DNA of 64,000 bases from positions 1 to 64,000 of the forward strand of contig NZ_JABSSX010000012.1 of assembly GCF_013280495.1 (NCBI RefSeq), read 5' to 3'. Of this stretch, positions 39,235 through 52,110 are shown piece by piece. Position numbers and translations under genes: made by a program. How positions within the stretch are numbered: position 1 is the stretch's first letter; each line of letters opens with the position of its first letter. A model generated the notes under the pieces. The model was given only the letters and a program-made list of their open reading frames with translations, searched no databases and was not told the DNA's origin. This stretch comes from Brevibacterium permense. GTDB taxonomy: Bacteria; Actinomycetota; Actinomycetes; Actinomycetales; Brevibacteriaceae.

Positions 39235-40506
39235 ATGACGACTTCGCCCGTGCAGGGATTCCGACGCAACCGCGGCCTCGACGTTCTGGCCCTGGCCTGC
39301 CTCGTCCTCATCGCCGCCTCGCTGCGCCCAGCCGCCTCCTCCCTGGGGCCTGTGCTCTTTGAAGTCAGCGACGGATTCTCCCTGGCCGAATGGCAGACCG
39401 GTCTGCTCACGGCTCTGCCGGGACTCGTGTTCGCCGTCTGTGGCATCATCGCCGTACCCCTGCTCAAGCGCCTCGGTCTGTTCTCCGCTCTGGCCCTGAG
39501 CGCCGCCCTCATCGTGGCAGGCATCGGTCTGCGCGCCATCGTCACCGAATGGGTGGCCTTCGCTCTGCTCACGGTCCTCGCCCTGGCGGGAATGTCGGTC
39601 GGCAACGTCATCCTGCCGGTCTACGTCAAGTCCCGCTTCCCGCACCGGCCCACCCTGGGCGCGACGACGTTCACGGTCTCGCTCGGTCTCGGTTCGATGC
39701 TGCCCTCGCTGCTGACTGCGCCCCTGGCCGAGCAGTTCGGCGGGTGGCGCTTCGGTCTCGGCTTCTGGCTGGTCCTGCCCTTGTCCGCGCTCGTCACCTG
39801 GACGGTGCTGCGGACACTGAAGTCCGTGCCCGTCCTCTCCGGACAGGCTGCGGAGCACGGTGGGCAGAAGGAGGAGGCGCCGCCCCGGCGAGCTGTCTTC
39901 TCCTCGCCCAAGGCGCGGTATATGGCGATGTTCTTCGGTCTCCAATCGGCCAACGCCTACCTCCAGTTCGGGTGGCTGCCGCAGATCTATCGCGACGCCG
40001 GACTCGACCCCTTCGGCGCCGGGATCATGCTCACGATCGTCACCTTCGGCGGTCTGCCCGGCGGATTCCTCGCCCCGCAGATCATTGTCCGAAACATCGC
40101 TCCGCGTGCCTTCCTCGTCTCCTTCGGTGCCAGTGCCGTTGCCGGCTATACGGGGCTGCTGCTCGGCCCGGCCACCGTGCCCTGGCTGTGGGCGATTCTG
40201 CTCGGCTACGGCGGATTCGCGTTCCCCGCCGCGCTGGCGCTCATCACCTCTCGCACCCGCGATGTCTCGGTCACGGCCTCGACCTCGGCCTTCGTCCAGT
40301 CGTCGGGCTATGTGCTCGCCGCACTGTGCCCGCTGGCCGTGGGCGGACTGCTCGGCATCAGCGGCGGCTGGCAGGTGCCGCTGTGGTTCATGGTCATCAT
40401 CTCCGCACTTATGGCGATCACCGGTTGGCTGTCGGCCGGTCCGGGAGCTGTCGATGACGAACTGGCACCGACATCGGGGCCCACTGGCACCGGTGAGGCA
40501 AAGTGA
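39235..40506 (+). CDS. MFS transporter, CynX/NimT family
   Basis: A 423-residue, 12-segment transporter with the features of the cyanate/2-nitroimidazole family: GLDVLALACLVLIAASLRPAASSLGPVL at helix 1 and GLLTALPGLVFAVCGIIAVPLL at helix 2. The ribosome site GAAAGGATGAGG precedes ATG. It is divergent from the amidohydrolase gene, with 112 bases between the two starts. Uptake of a small nitrogen compound for that enzyme is a reasonable inference; efflux cannot be excluded. Confidence 0.83.
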   Translation: MTTSPVQGFRRNRGLDVLALACLVLIAASLRPAASSLGPVLFEVSDGFSLAEWQTGLLTALPGLVFAVCGIIAVPLLKRLGLFSALALSAALIVAGIGLRAIVTEWVAFALLTVLALAGMSVGNVILPVYVKSRFPHRPTLGATTFTVSLGLGSMLPSLLTAPLAEQFGGWRFGLGFWLVLPLSALVTWTVLRTLKSVPVLSGQAAEHGGQKEEAPPRRAVFSSPKARYMAMFFGLQSANAYLQFGWLPQIYRDAGLDPFGAGIMLTIVTFGGLPGGFLAPQIIVRNIAPRAFLVSFGASAVAGYTGLLLGPATVPWLWAILLGYGGFAFPAALALITSRTRDVSVTASTSAFVQSSGYVLAALCPLAVGGLLGISGGWQVPLWFMVIISALMAITGWLSAGPGAVDDELAPTSGPTGTGEAK

Positions 40507-40553
40507 CCCATAATGGAATCTCCAGGACCCGCATCTGAGGAGAATCGACACTC

Positions 40554-41105
40554 GTGGACATCAACGATCTCGGCAATGACATCGAAAAAGTACTCGTCTC
40601 GGAAGAGCAGATAGCCGCACGACTCGTTGAACTGGCCGCCGCCATCGATGCAGACTACAAAGACAAGGACATCCTCCTCGTCGGCGTCCTCAAAGGCGCC
40701 GTCATGGTCATGGCCGACCTCGCCCGCGCCCTGCACTCGCCTGTGACGATGGACTGGATGGCCGTGTCCTCCTACGGTTCGGGCACCAAGTCCTCCGGCG
40801 TCGTGCGGATCCTCAAGGACCTCGACACCGACCTCACCGATCGGCACGTCCTCATCGTCGAAGACATCATCGACTCCGGCCTCACTCTGTCCTGGCTGGT
40901 CCAGAACCTGCGCAGCCGCGGAGCTGCCACCGTCGAGATCTGCACTATGCTGCGCAAACCCGAAGCCGTCAAGGTCGACATCGACGTCAAGTACGTCGGC
41001 TTCGACGTGCCCAATGAATTCGTCATCGGCTACGGCCTCGACTATGCGGAGAAGTACCGCAATGTGCCGTTCGTGGCGACCCTGGCCCAGCACGTCTACA
41101 GCTGA
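40554..41105 (+). CDS. hpt: hypoxanthine phosphoribosyltransferase
   Basis: Purine salvage enzyme of 183 residues that makes IMP or GMP from base and PRPP. The PRPP motif is VLIVEDIIDSGLTL; LLVGVLKGAVMVMADLAR and the flexible loop SSYGSGTKSSG are also typical, as is FVIGYGLDYAEKYRN at the C-terminus. GTG 40554 with GAGGAG twelve bases upstream. It precedes ftsH, as in most actinobacteria, but is separated from tilS by the amidohydrolase/MFS pair. Confidence 0.95.
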   Translation: MDINDLGNDIEKVLVSEEQIAARLVELAAAIDADYKDKDILLVGVLKGAVMVMADLARALHSPVTMDWMAVSSYGSGTKSSGVVRILKDLDTDLTDRHVLIVEDIIDSGLTLSWLVQNLRSRGAATVEICTMLRKPEAVKVDIDVKYVGFDVPNEFVIGYGLDYAEKYRNVPFVATLAQHVYS

Positions 41106-41284
41106 GTCCGCCGGCACTGCTTTTTACGCCCGCGGCGAACCCGGGCCTAGTCCGGGGTCTGTGACGGAACAGATTCGGCACGCATTCGGGCTATAGGGGT
41201 GCGAAGTACTAGGCTGTGGGGGATGTTCCCAGGCAGCCTCGGTAGCCTGAAACGGTTGCCCACATCTTTTTCCTGAGAGGACTT

Positions 41285-43470
<2,186 letters not shown>

Positions 43471-43471
<1 letters not shown>

Positions 43472-44094
43472 TGGCCGATATCGAAGCGGTCTCCGCCGGT
43501 CTCGGCCCCGCCCCCGCCGGGCAGGAGAACAGGGTCGATCAGGAGCGCATCGCCGCTGCCGTGCGTGAGATCCTCATCGCCGTGGGTGAAGACCCTGACA
43601 GGGAGGGTCTGCTCGAGACCCCGGACCGAGTGGCCCGGGCCTATGAGGAGATCTTCGCCGGACTCCACCGCGACCCGGCCGAAGTCCTCGGCGTCACCTT
43701 CGACATCAGCCACGAGGAACTCGTCCTCGTCCGCGATATCGACCTCTACTCGACCTGCGAACACCACCTCGTGCCCTTCCACGGAGTCGCCCACATCGGC
43801 TACATCCCGAGCAAGAACGGCAAGATCACGGGACTGTCGAAACTGGCCCGCCTCGTCGAGATCTATGCGCGGCGCCCCCAGGTGCAGGAACGCCTGACCT
43901 CACAGATCGCCGACGCGCTCGTCGATCATCTCGAACCGCAGGGCGTCATCGTCGTCGTCGAAGCCGAACACCTGTGCATGACCATGCGCGGAGTGCGCAA
44001 GCCCGGAGCCTCGACCATCACCTCGGCCGTGCGCGGGCAGCTGCGCGAAAGCGCCTCCCGAGCAGAAGCGATGAGTCTCATCCTCGGTCGCTGA
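43471..44094 (+). CDS. folE: GTP cyclohydrolase I
   Basis: First enzyme of folate synthesis, converting GTP to dihydroneopterin triphosphate. The 207-residue product has the zinc ligands in [13 protein letters not shown] and the later [16 protein letters not shown], plus [19 protein letters not shown]. The N-terminal 25 residues are variable. ATG 43471 overlaps the ftsH stop (TGATG). It heads the folE-folP-folBK run. Confidence 0.96.
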
Positions 44095-44117
44095 GGCAGA
44101 ACACGGATCACACAGCG

Positions 44118-44999
44118 ATGGACGAAACAGCCGCGAAGACGACGCAGATCATGGGCGTCCTCAATGTCACCCCCGACTCCTTCTCCGACGGCGGGCTGTG
44201 GTTCGACCATGACCGGGCCGTCGCCCACGGACTCGAACTCATGGCAGCCGGTGCCGACATCATCGACGTCGGCGGCGAATCGACGCGTCCGGGATCGGCC
44301 CGCGTCGACGAAGCCGAAGAGCTGCGCCGAGTCGTCCCGGTCGTCCGTGAGCTCGCCGCAGCCGGAGCTGTCATCAGCGTCGACACGATGCGTGCCCGCG
44401 TCGCCGCAGAATCCCTGGCAGCCGGAGCTCATATCATCAACGACGTCTCTGCCGGACAGTCGGACCCCACCATGCTCAGCGTCGCCGCCGAGTCCGGAGC
44501 TCCCATCGTGCTCATGCACTGGCGCGGCTACCTCGATCAGGCTTCCGCGACGTTCCACTACGACGATGTCGTCGCCGAGGTGATCTCCGAGCTGCGCACC
44601 CGCATCGACGAAGCCATCGCGGTCGGCGTCGAACCTGCGAATATCATCGTCGACCCCGGCCTCGGGTTCTCGAAGAACGCCGAACACAACTGGCAGCTGC
44701 TCTCCGCGCTCGACGAATTCGCCGCCCTCGACCACCGACTCCTCGTCGCCGCCAGCCGGAAGCGCTTCATCGCCTCCCTGCTCAGCCCCGACGACCCGAT
44801 ACAGGCCGAACAGGCGGCGAAGGATCAGGCCACGGCCACGATCTCCGCGATCTCCGCGCAGGCCGGTGCCTGGGCGGTCCGCGTCCACGATCCGGCCACC
44901 TCGGCGGTCGCCTGCAAGGTCATCGCCGCGGTCAGGGAACACTCCGCAGCAGCGGCACACTCGGCAGCGGACTCCGGGACTGAGGGAGCCGGGCGATGA
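44118..44999 (+). CDS. folP: dihydropteroate synthase
   Basis: Joins p-aminobenzoate to hydroxymethyl-dihydropterin diphosphate; the target of sulfonamides. Signatures in the 293-residue TIM barrel: MGVLNVTPDSFSDGG, DIIDVGGESTRPGS, IINDVSAGQSDP, IIVDPGLGFSKNAEHN and LLVAASRKRFIASLL. The C-terminal 15 residues are Ala/Ser-rich. ATG 44118 lies 23 bases after folE. The stop overlaps folB-folK by four bases (ATGA). Confidence 0.95.
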   Translation: MDETAAKTTQIMGVLNVTPDSFSDGGLWFDHDRAVAHGLELMAAGADIIDVGGESTRPGSARVDEAEELRRVVPVVRELAAAGAVISVDTMRARVAAESLAAGAHIINDVSAGQSDPTMLSVAAESGAPIVLMHWRGYLDQASATFHYDDVVAEVISELRTRIDEAIAVGVEPANIIVDPGLGFSKNAEHNWQLLSALDEFAALDHRLLVAASRKRFIASLLSPDDPIQAEQAAKDQATATISAISAQAGAWAVRVHDPATSAVACKVIAAVREHSAAAAHSAADSGTEGAGR

Positions 45000-45952
45000 C
45001 CGGCGCAGAGGCGGCCCCCGACCGCATCGAACTGCGCGGACTGACGGTGCGCGGAAACCACGGCGTCTGCGACTTCGAGAAACGAGACGGCCAGGACTTC
45101 GTCATCGACGTCACCCTCCACACCTCCGTCGCACGTGCCGCGGCCACCGACGACCTCGCCGAGACGATCCACTACGGCGAACTCGCCGAAGACGTCGCCG
45201 GAATCGTCGAGAACAACACCTTCGACCTCATCGAAACGCTGGCCGAACGCATCGCCGACCACTGCCTGAGCCTGTGCGAACACGTCGAGGTCGTCGTCCA
45301 CAAACCCTCGGCACCGATCCAACGGACCTTCGACGATGTGCGCATCCGCGTCGAACGCACACGCGCTGACTCTGCCGCCGCCTCGGTGGGGGAGCCTGCA
45401 ACGGCCGCGGACGCCACGCCCGGTTCGGGCGGCGAGAACGAGGGCGAAACCGAAGCCTATCTCAACCTCGGGGCGAACCTCGGCGATGCCGTGGACACGC
45501 TCGACCAGGCGGTTGCCGCCCTCGACCGGCACCCGGACATCACCGTCATCCGCCGGTCCTCACTCTTCCGCACTTCACCCTGGGGCGGAGTCGAACAGAA
45601 CGACTTCCTCAACCTCGGAGTGCTCGTGACGACCACGCTGTCGGCTCTCGAGCTGCTCTCGGTGGCACAGGGCATCGAAGTCGCCTGCGGTCGGACACGC
45701 GAACTCCGGTGGGGACCTCGCACCCTCGACATCGACCTCATCCGCTTCGGAGACGAGGGCGGAGAGCTGCACAGTCGCACGCCCCGACTGACGCTGCCGC
45801 ACCCACACGCTCACGAACGCGCCTTCGTCCTCGCCCCCTGGGCCGAACTCGTCGGAGACGCACTCATCGACACTCCGCAGGGGCGACGGCCCATCAGCGC
45901 GGTTCTGGGCGAACTCGACGACCAGGACATCGCCCGGATCACCTCTGGATAA
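44996..45952 (+). CDS. folBK: bifunctional dihydroneopterin aldolase / HPPK (FolB-FolK fusion)
   Basis: A single 318-residue chain holding two consecutive folate enzymes. Residues 1-120 are FolB (IELRGLTVRGNHGVCDFEK, TIHYGELAEDV, LAERIADHCL). After an Ala/Gly/Glu linker (about 120-150) comes FolK (AYLNLGANLGDAVDTL, RTSPWGGVEQNDFLNLGV, RWGPRTLDIDLI, and LPHPHAHERAFVLAP), which pyrophosphorylates hydroxymethyl-dihydropterin. The fusion channels product directly. Start overlaps folP. Confidence 0.94.
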   Translation: MTGAEAAPDRIELRGLTVRGNHGVCDFEKRDGQDFVIDVTLHTSVARAAATDDLAETIHYGELAEDVAGIVENNTFDLIETLAERIADHCLSLCEHVEVVVHKPSAPIQRTFDDVRIRVERTRADSAAASVGEPATAADATPGSGGENEGETEAYLNLGANLGDAVDTLDQAVAALDRHPDITVIRRSSLFRTSPWGGVEQNDFLNLGVLVTTTLSALELLSVAQGIEVACGRTRELRWGPRTLDIDLIRFGDEGGELHSRTPRLTLPHPHAHERAFVLAPWAELVGDALIDTPQGRRPISAVLGELDDQDIARITSG

Positions 45953-45980
45953 CCGCCCGCGATCTGAGAGACTGGGAATC

Positions 45981-46442
45981 ATGCAGAGAACCTCCTCGTC
46001 CACCCTCGCCGTCTGGGCCGTGATCGGCACGGTTCTCGCGATCGTGGTCGACGTGGTGCTCGAAAGCCAAGGGTTCTCACTGCCGGGACTGCCGTGGTTC
46101 GCCGTCATCGGCATGCTCGTCCTCGCAGCCATCCTGTTCCTGCTCGGCTGGCCCATCAAGAAATGGAACGACGGAGACCGGACGAAGGAGATCGACCCGA
46201 TCCAAGCGGCGAGAGTGGCGATCATGGCCAAGGCCAGCGCCCTGACCGGGGCCGGACTCTCCGGCTGGTACCTCGGCAACGCAGGGTACTACTTCCTGTC
46301 GGCACCGGGGATCCGCAACGATCTGGCCGCAGGTATGCTTGTCGCAATGATCTCTGCCGCCGTGCTCATGATCGTCGGTATGATCGTCGAAGGATTCTGC
46401 GAGATCCCACCCCAAGACCCGCCGGGAGCTGAAACAGCATGA
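45981..46442 (+). CDS. DUF3180 membrane protein
   Basis: A 153-residue protein with four membrane helices (about 7-28, 36-55, 75-100 and 115-140). Its position directly after the folate genes and before PH-domain proteins is the conserved setting of the DUF3180 family in actinobacteria. Function unknown; a link to the cell envelope is possible. Its stop overlaps the next start by four bases. Confidence 0.85.
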   Translation: MQRTSSSTLAVWAVIGTVLAIVVDVVLESQGFSLPGLPWFAVIGMLVLAAILFLLGWPIKKWNDGDRTKEIDPIQAARVAIMAKASALTGAGLSGWYLGNAGYYFLSAPGIRNDLAAGMLVAMISAAVLMIVGMIVEGFCEIPPQDPPGAETA

Positions 46443-46939
46443 ACCGCGACCTCTCCTTCTCCATCGGAGCCGATGTGCCCTTCAACCGGGTGAGCCCGAA
46501 GTACGGTCTGAAAGAGGTCCTCGCCTCGATGACTCTGCTCGTCCCGCTGCTCATCGCCGGCATGGTCTTCGCCATCATCTTCAACTCCGAGGTGCCCTGG
46601 CTGCACCTCATCTGGATCGCCGTCCTCGCCTACGGCATCATCTCGACGATCATCATCCTCCGTCAGGCCCGCGCCATCGGCTATGCCGAACGGGAGGACG
46701 ACCTGCTCGTCCGCCGCGGCATCATGTTCCACCGCGCCACCGTCGTGCCCTACGGCCGGCTCCAGTTCGTCGACGTCGACGCCGGCCCCATCGACCGCAT
46801 GTTCGGTCTGGCCACCGTCAAACTGCACACCGCGTCGGCAGCCACCGATGCGACGATCCCCGGACTGCCCCGCGCCGAAGCCGATCGCCTGCGCGACAGC
46901 CTCGCCGGACTCGGCCAGGCGAATCTCGCCGGGCTGTGA
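46439..46939 (+). CDS. bacterial PH-domain membrane protein (YdbS-like)
   Basis: A 166-residue protein with two membrane helices (LLVPLLIAGMVFAIIF and WLHLIWIAVLAYGIISTIIIL) followed by a bacterial PH domain: DDLLVRRGIMFHRATVVPYGRLQFVDVDAGPIDRMFGLATV. It is the small partner of the larger PH protein encoded next, like the YdbS/YdbT pair of Bacillus, for which a role in tolerance to membrane-active agents has been reported. Overlaps the DUF3180 gene. Confidence 0.87.
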   Translation: MNRDLSFSIGADVPFNRVSPKYGLKEVLASMTLLVPLLIAGMVFAIIFNSEVPWLHLIWIAVLAYGIISTIIILRQARAIGYAEREDDLLVRRGIMFHRATVVPYGRLQFVDVDAGPIDRMFGLATVKLHTASAATDATIPGLPRAEADRLRDSLAGLGQANLAGL

Positions 46940-46941
46940 CC

Positions 46942-48777
46942 ATGAGCGACGCATCTTCACCCGAAACCCCGAACCCCGGCACCGAGGCGGCCGCACCGGA
47001 GGTCTGGCACCGCGTCCATCCGCTGACGCCGATCCTCGAGAGCCTCGGTGTCCTCGTCGGTATCTTCATCGCCGCGGCCTACGGTCTGCAGAACTTCTTC
47101 CAGAGCGCTGTCGAAGACCTCGCTTCCGGCCGGTCCGTCAACCTCACCTTCGCCGAATGGCTGGGCGCCCACCCGCTGGTGATCCTCGCCGTCGTCGGCG
47201 GAATCATTCTGATCCTGGTCCTCACCGCCTTCTTCAGCTGGCTGGCGTGGCGAGTCATGGGGTATCGGGTCGACGCCGAGGCGATCTACTATCGTCGGGG
47301 ACTGCTGTCGAAGAAGCTGCGCAAGGCCCGTCTGGACCGTGTCCAGTCGATCGATCTGCAGCAGAAGCTGCTGCCGCGCATGCTCGGCATGGCCGAACTC
47401 GTCTTCGACGTCGCCGGCGGCACTGACTCGAACATCTCCCTGAAGTACCTGTCGAAGAAACGTGCCGAAGAGCTGCGCGATGAGCTTCTCGCAGCGGTGA
47501 AGGCGAAGAAGAGCGCATCTGCGACGTCCGCTGCTGCGGAGTCCGGAGCGGCACCCGGCCGCGGTGGTGCCGAGCCCGATACAGGCACAGGTGCTGCGGC
47601 AGGAGCCGGTGCAGCCCGCTTCGGCGCCGGTGACCACGGCAGCCCGGGCCCAGGTGCGGACGGAGCACAGCCGGGCATCGACCGCTCAGTGCCCGAACGC
47701 AGCGCCGACAGCATCGGAGTGCGACTGAGCAAGCGCCTGGGCGTCCTGGCCGACGACGTCTCCCACGAAGCGGAACGGAGCCTCAACGATCTGCTGGCTC
47801 CCTACAACCTCTCGGCCGATGTCGGCGAAGAGGGAGAGATCATCCGTGTGCCCGCCCACCGAGTTATCGTGTCCTCCCTGCTCAGCACGGGAACATTGAT
47901 CTCCGTCGGAGTGATCATCGCCCTCGTCGTGATCGCCGTCGTGTTCCTCCTCGTCGGAATCGAGGAGGCCTTCCTCCCGATCCTCATCGGTGGACTGCCC
48001 GGCATCTTCGCCGCGTTCGCCGGTTTCAAGAAGAACCTCGACAATGCCAACTTCGTCGTCCGCATCAGCGAAGACGGATTGGCCGTCAGCCACGGGCTCT
48101 TCTCCACGTCCCGCAAAGTCATTCCGCTCGATCGGCTCCAGGCTGTCTGCCTCCACCAGCCGCTGCTGTGGCGCTGGGCCGGTTGGTGGAGAGCCGAATA
48201 CAACATCGCCAGCGACGGCGGAAAGAACGACGAGAATCTGCTCCTGCCGGTCGGCGATATTGACCAGGCACTGCTCATGGTGGGTCTCGCCCTGCCCGAC
48301 CCGCAGCTGCCTGAGGGCATCTCGGCCGACGGCCTCGTCCGGTCGGCCATGTACGACAGGAAATCCACACACCTGGACGCTGCGGCAGCGGAGGAGCTGT
48401 TCCACGCGCAGCCGCGGTCCTCACGGATCCTCGACCCCCTCGTCTGGAAACGACGGGCCTATGCCCTCACCGAATCTCTGCTCGTGCTGCGCCTGGGACT
48501 CCTCGATCGCCGGGTCGACTTTGTGCCCCACGTCAGGGTCCAGTCCCTGCGCTACTACCAAGGGCCGCTGATGAGGGCGCTCAAACTGGGCACCGTGGCC
48601 GTGCACTCGACCGCCGGACCCATCACCCCACTCGTGAAGCATCAGGACGTCGAGGACGCCAAACGCTTCTTCACCGAACATGCCGAACGCACTCGGATCG
48701 CCCGCCAACGCTTCGACGCCGCCGCGAAGACGGCCCACAACGGCCCCATCGAGACCCACGAGGAAGACAACGGATGA
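46942..48777 (+). CDS. bacterial PH-domain membrane protein (YdbT-like)
   Basis: A large partner of about 611 residues with three PH repeats and membrane helices: an N-terminal helix (LESLGVLVGIFIAAAYGL), a second near 85-105, then the first PH domain (IYYRRGLLSKKLRKARLDRVQSIDLQQKLL), a Gly/Ala-rich linker at about 185-240, two more helices (VGVIIALVVIAVVFLLVGI) and further PH units (LAVSHGLFSTSRKVIPLDRLQ, LLDRRVDFVPHVRVQSLRY). Start may be GTG 46936, overlapping the upstream stop, or ATG 46942. Function by analogy: envelope homeostasis. Confidence 0.87.
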   Translation: MSDASSPETPNPGTEAAAPEVWHRVHPLTPILESLGVLVGIFIAAAYGLQNFFQSAVEDLASGRSVNLTFAEWLGAHPLVILAVVGGIILILVLTAFFSWLAWRVMGYRVDAEAIYYRRGLLSKKLRKARLDRVQSIDLQQKLLPRMLGMAELVFDVAGGTDSNISLKYLSKKRAEELRDELLAAVKAKKSASATSAAAESGAAPGRGGAEPDTGTGAAAGAGAARFGAGDHGSPGPGADGAQPGIDRSVPERSADSIGVRLSKRLGVLADDVSHEAERSLNDLLAPYNLSADVGEEGEIIRVPAHRVIVSSLLSTGTLISVGVIIALVVIAVVFLLVGIEEAFLPILIGGLPGIFAAFAGFKKNLDNANFVVRISEDGLAVSHGLFSTSRKVIPLDRLQAVCLHQPLLWRWAGWWRAEYNIASDGGKNDENLLLPVGDIDQALLMVGLALPDPQLPEGISADGLVRSAMYDRKSTHLDAAAAEELFHAQPRSSRILDPLVWKRRAYALTESLLVLRLGLLDRRVDFVPHVRVQSLRYYQGPLMRALKLGTVAVHSTAGPITPLVKHQDVEDAKRFFTEHAERTRIARQRFDAAAKTAHNGPIETHEEDNG

Positions 48778-49664
48778 GCCAGGACGACGCACCACGGCTG
48801 GGCATCGGAATCATCGGCTGCGGCCGAGTCGGAGCCAGCATCGGAGCCGCCTGGCGGCAGGCCGGTCACGCGATCATCGGAGTCAGCGCCACCTCGACGG
48901 CCAGCCTCGAACGCGCCGAGGACATGCTGCCCGGAGTGCCGGTCCTCGACCCCGATGCGATAGCCGAACGCGCCGAACTCGTGCTCATCGCCGTCCCCGA
49001 TGACGAGATCGCTCCCTTGGTCACGGGCCTGGCCGACCTCGGCCGCATCCATGCCGGGCAGATCCTCATACACTGCTCCGGCCGATACGGAACGGACGTC
49101 CTCGAGGCCGGGACCCGCCTCGGCGCTCTGCCCATCGCTCTGCACCCATCCCTGACATTCACCGGTACCGAGGTCGATCTCAGCCGTCTGCGGCAGGCGA
49201 CGATCGCGGTCACCGCGCCCGCGCCGATCCGCCCGGTGGGCGAGGCGCTTGTCGTCGAACTCGGTGCCGAACCGATCGACATCGCCGAGGCGGACCGTCC
49301 CCTCTACCACGCGGCCATCACCCATGCGTCGAACCATTCGATCACGATCCTCGCCGAGGCCATGGAGCTGCTCACCGAGGCAGGGGTCGCCGATCCGTCG
49401 GCCGTCCTCCACACCCTCGTCGACGCCAGCGTCGCCAACACCATGCAGAACGGACCGAAGGCACTGACCGGACCGATCAGCCGCGGTGACGTCGGAACCA
49501 TCGAAGCGCACCTGGCGGCGCTGAGCGAGTTCAGCCTCAGCCGATCGAACCCGGCCGTGCGCAACAGCTACATCGCACTCGCCCGATCGACGGCCGCGAA
49601 AGCGCTGGCGATGGGACGCATCACAGAAGCTCAGGCACAGCAGATTCTGAGCGCTCTGGACTGA
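48774..49664 (+). CDS. Rossmann-like and DUF2520 domain protein
   Basis: A 296-residue NAD(P)-binding protein. IGIIGCGRVGASIGAAWRQAG is the dinucleotide motif; LVLIAVPDDEIAPLV and ILIHCSGRYGTDVL follow, and the C-terminal DUF2520 helical domain includes HAAITHASNHSITI. It resembles ketopantoate reductase or 6-phosphogluconate dehydrogenase-like folds. In many actinobacteria it is followed by panC and panD, suggesting a link to pantothenate, but here lysS comes next. ATG overlaps the upstream stop. Confidence 0.87.
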   Translation: MSQDDAPRLGIGIIGCGRVGASIGAAWRQAGHAIIGVSATSTASLERAEDMLPGVPVLDPDAIAERAELVLIAVPDDEIAPLVTGLADLGRIHAGQILIHCSGRYGTDVLEAGTRLGALPIALHPSLTFTGTEVDLSRLRQATIAVTAPAPIRPVGEALVVELGAEPIDIAEADRPLYHAAITHASNHSITILAEAMELLTEAGVADPSAVLHTLVDASVANTMQNGPKALTGPISRGDVGTIEAHLAALSEFSLSRSNPAVRNSYIALARSTAAKALAMGRITEAQAQQILSALD

Positions 49665-49708
49665 CCGCCGAATTCCCCCGTACGGCCCGTCCACGGTAGC
49701 CTTGAAGC

Positions 49709-51268
<1,560 letters not shown>

Positions 51269-51275
51269 TCTGATT

Positions 51276-51521
51276 ATGTTGGATATCCTCAAAGCACTGC
51301 TCCCGTCGATCTGTGTGGGATTGCTGTTCTGGTATGTGTTCCGGAATATCGTCCGTGCAGATCGCAATGAACGCGAACAGGTAGATAAATACTATTCAGA
51401 GATTGAAGTTAGCGAAGTCGACGATAATCCCCGACCGGATGTTAAGATGACAACGACAAAATCCTCTGATTACGAAAAGAGTGAACATGGCAAGGGAAAT
51501 GCGCCTCGTTCTCACGGATGA
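51276..51521 (+). CDS. small membrane protein upstream of lsr2
   Basis: An 81-residue protein with one membrane helix (LLPSICVGLLFWYVFRNIV, residues about 8-27) followed by a hydrophilic acidic tail. Small membrane proteins with this look lie between lysS and lsr2 in several relatives. The ribosome site is AGGAGGG, 10 bases ahead. Its last 35 bases overlap the start of lsr2 in another frame, and the codons from 51350 to 51480 are notably AT-rich compared with all neighbours, presumably because the region doubles as the lsr2 promoter. Confidence 0.6.
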   Translation: MLDILKALLPSICVGLLFWYVFRNIVRADRNEREQVDKYYSEIEVSEVDDNPRPDVKMTTTKSSDYEKSEHGKGNAPRSHG

Positions 51522-51816
51522 TTTCGACGGAAGCGAAGCGGCGGAAACCGTTCGTTTCAGCCTCGACCAGGCAACGTACGAACTCGAGCTCTCAACCGAG
51601 AATGCCGACAAGCTCCGTGAGACGTTCGCCCCATTCATCGCCAAAGCACGTCGTGTAGCCAACACCGGCGGCCGTGGCCGACGTGCGGGCTCGTCGGGTC
51701 CCAAGCGGGACACGGCGAAGATCCGCGAGTGGGCTCAGAACAACGGGTACCAGCTCGGTGATCGTGGACGGATCCCGCTGGAGATCGTCGAAGCATACGA
51801 AGCAGCGGAGAAGTGA
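51487..51816 (+). CDS. lsr2: Lsr2 nucleoid-associated protein
   Basis: A 109-residue DNA-bridging protein, the actinobacterial counterpart of H-NS, which silences AT-rich foreign genes. The N-terminal dimerisation domain (LVLTDDFDGSEAAETVRFSLDQATYELEL) joins through a basic linker (RRVANTGGRGRRAG) to the C-terminal AT-hook-like domain (IREWAQNNGYQLGDRGRIPLEI, with the RGR motif). ATG 51487 is chosen over GTG 51481 because the family starts MARE or similar. The AT-rich DNA just upstream fits autoregulation. A strong terminator follows. Confidence 0.95.
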   Translation: MAREMRLVLTDDFDGSEAAETVRFSLDQATYELELSTENADKLRETFAPFIAKARRVANTGGRGRRAGSSGPKRDTAKIREWAQNNGYQLGDRGRIPLEIVEAYEAAEK

Positions 51817-51850
51817 GAGGCTCATCCGAAAGCCGATAACTTCCGATTAG

Positions 51851-51895
51851 GCCCGAGGGGCCAGCGAATTGATTCGCTGGCCCCTCGGGCTTTTT
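51851..51895 (+). terminator. strong rho-independent terminator of lsr2
   Basis: A perfect 19-bp inverted repeat (GCCCGAGGGGCCAGCGAAT at 51851-51869, complement at 51872-51890) with a tiny loop is followed by five T. It starts 34 bases after the lsr2 stop and is one of the longest stems in the window. Beyond it, 51900-52110 is a comparatively AT-rich gap in which I see no gene. Confidence 0.93.
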
Positions 51896-52110
51896 GTGCT
51901 CGGCCTCGGTAATATGAATTGCCCTCTTCCGGCGATGCGGCAACACAGCAGTGATGAAACATCACAGACAATTGCCAGGTGGAGAGTAGTTGAAAATCAT
52001 ATCGATTGGTGGCGCAGCCAAATGATTCGATGAAGTGGCTCACGAATCAAGGGAGCCTGCACTGTGGCCGAGGAAATGCCCGTGCTCATCTCACGGCAAT
52101 TGAAGTCGGT

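Noticed and set aside
41106-41284. Small RNA or gene between hpt and ftsH
   Set aside because: No ribosome-site-bearing frame or strong hairpin; it most likely holds only the ftsH promoter.
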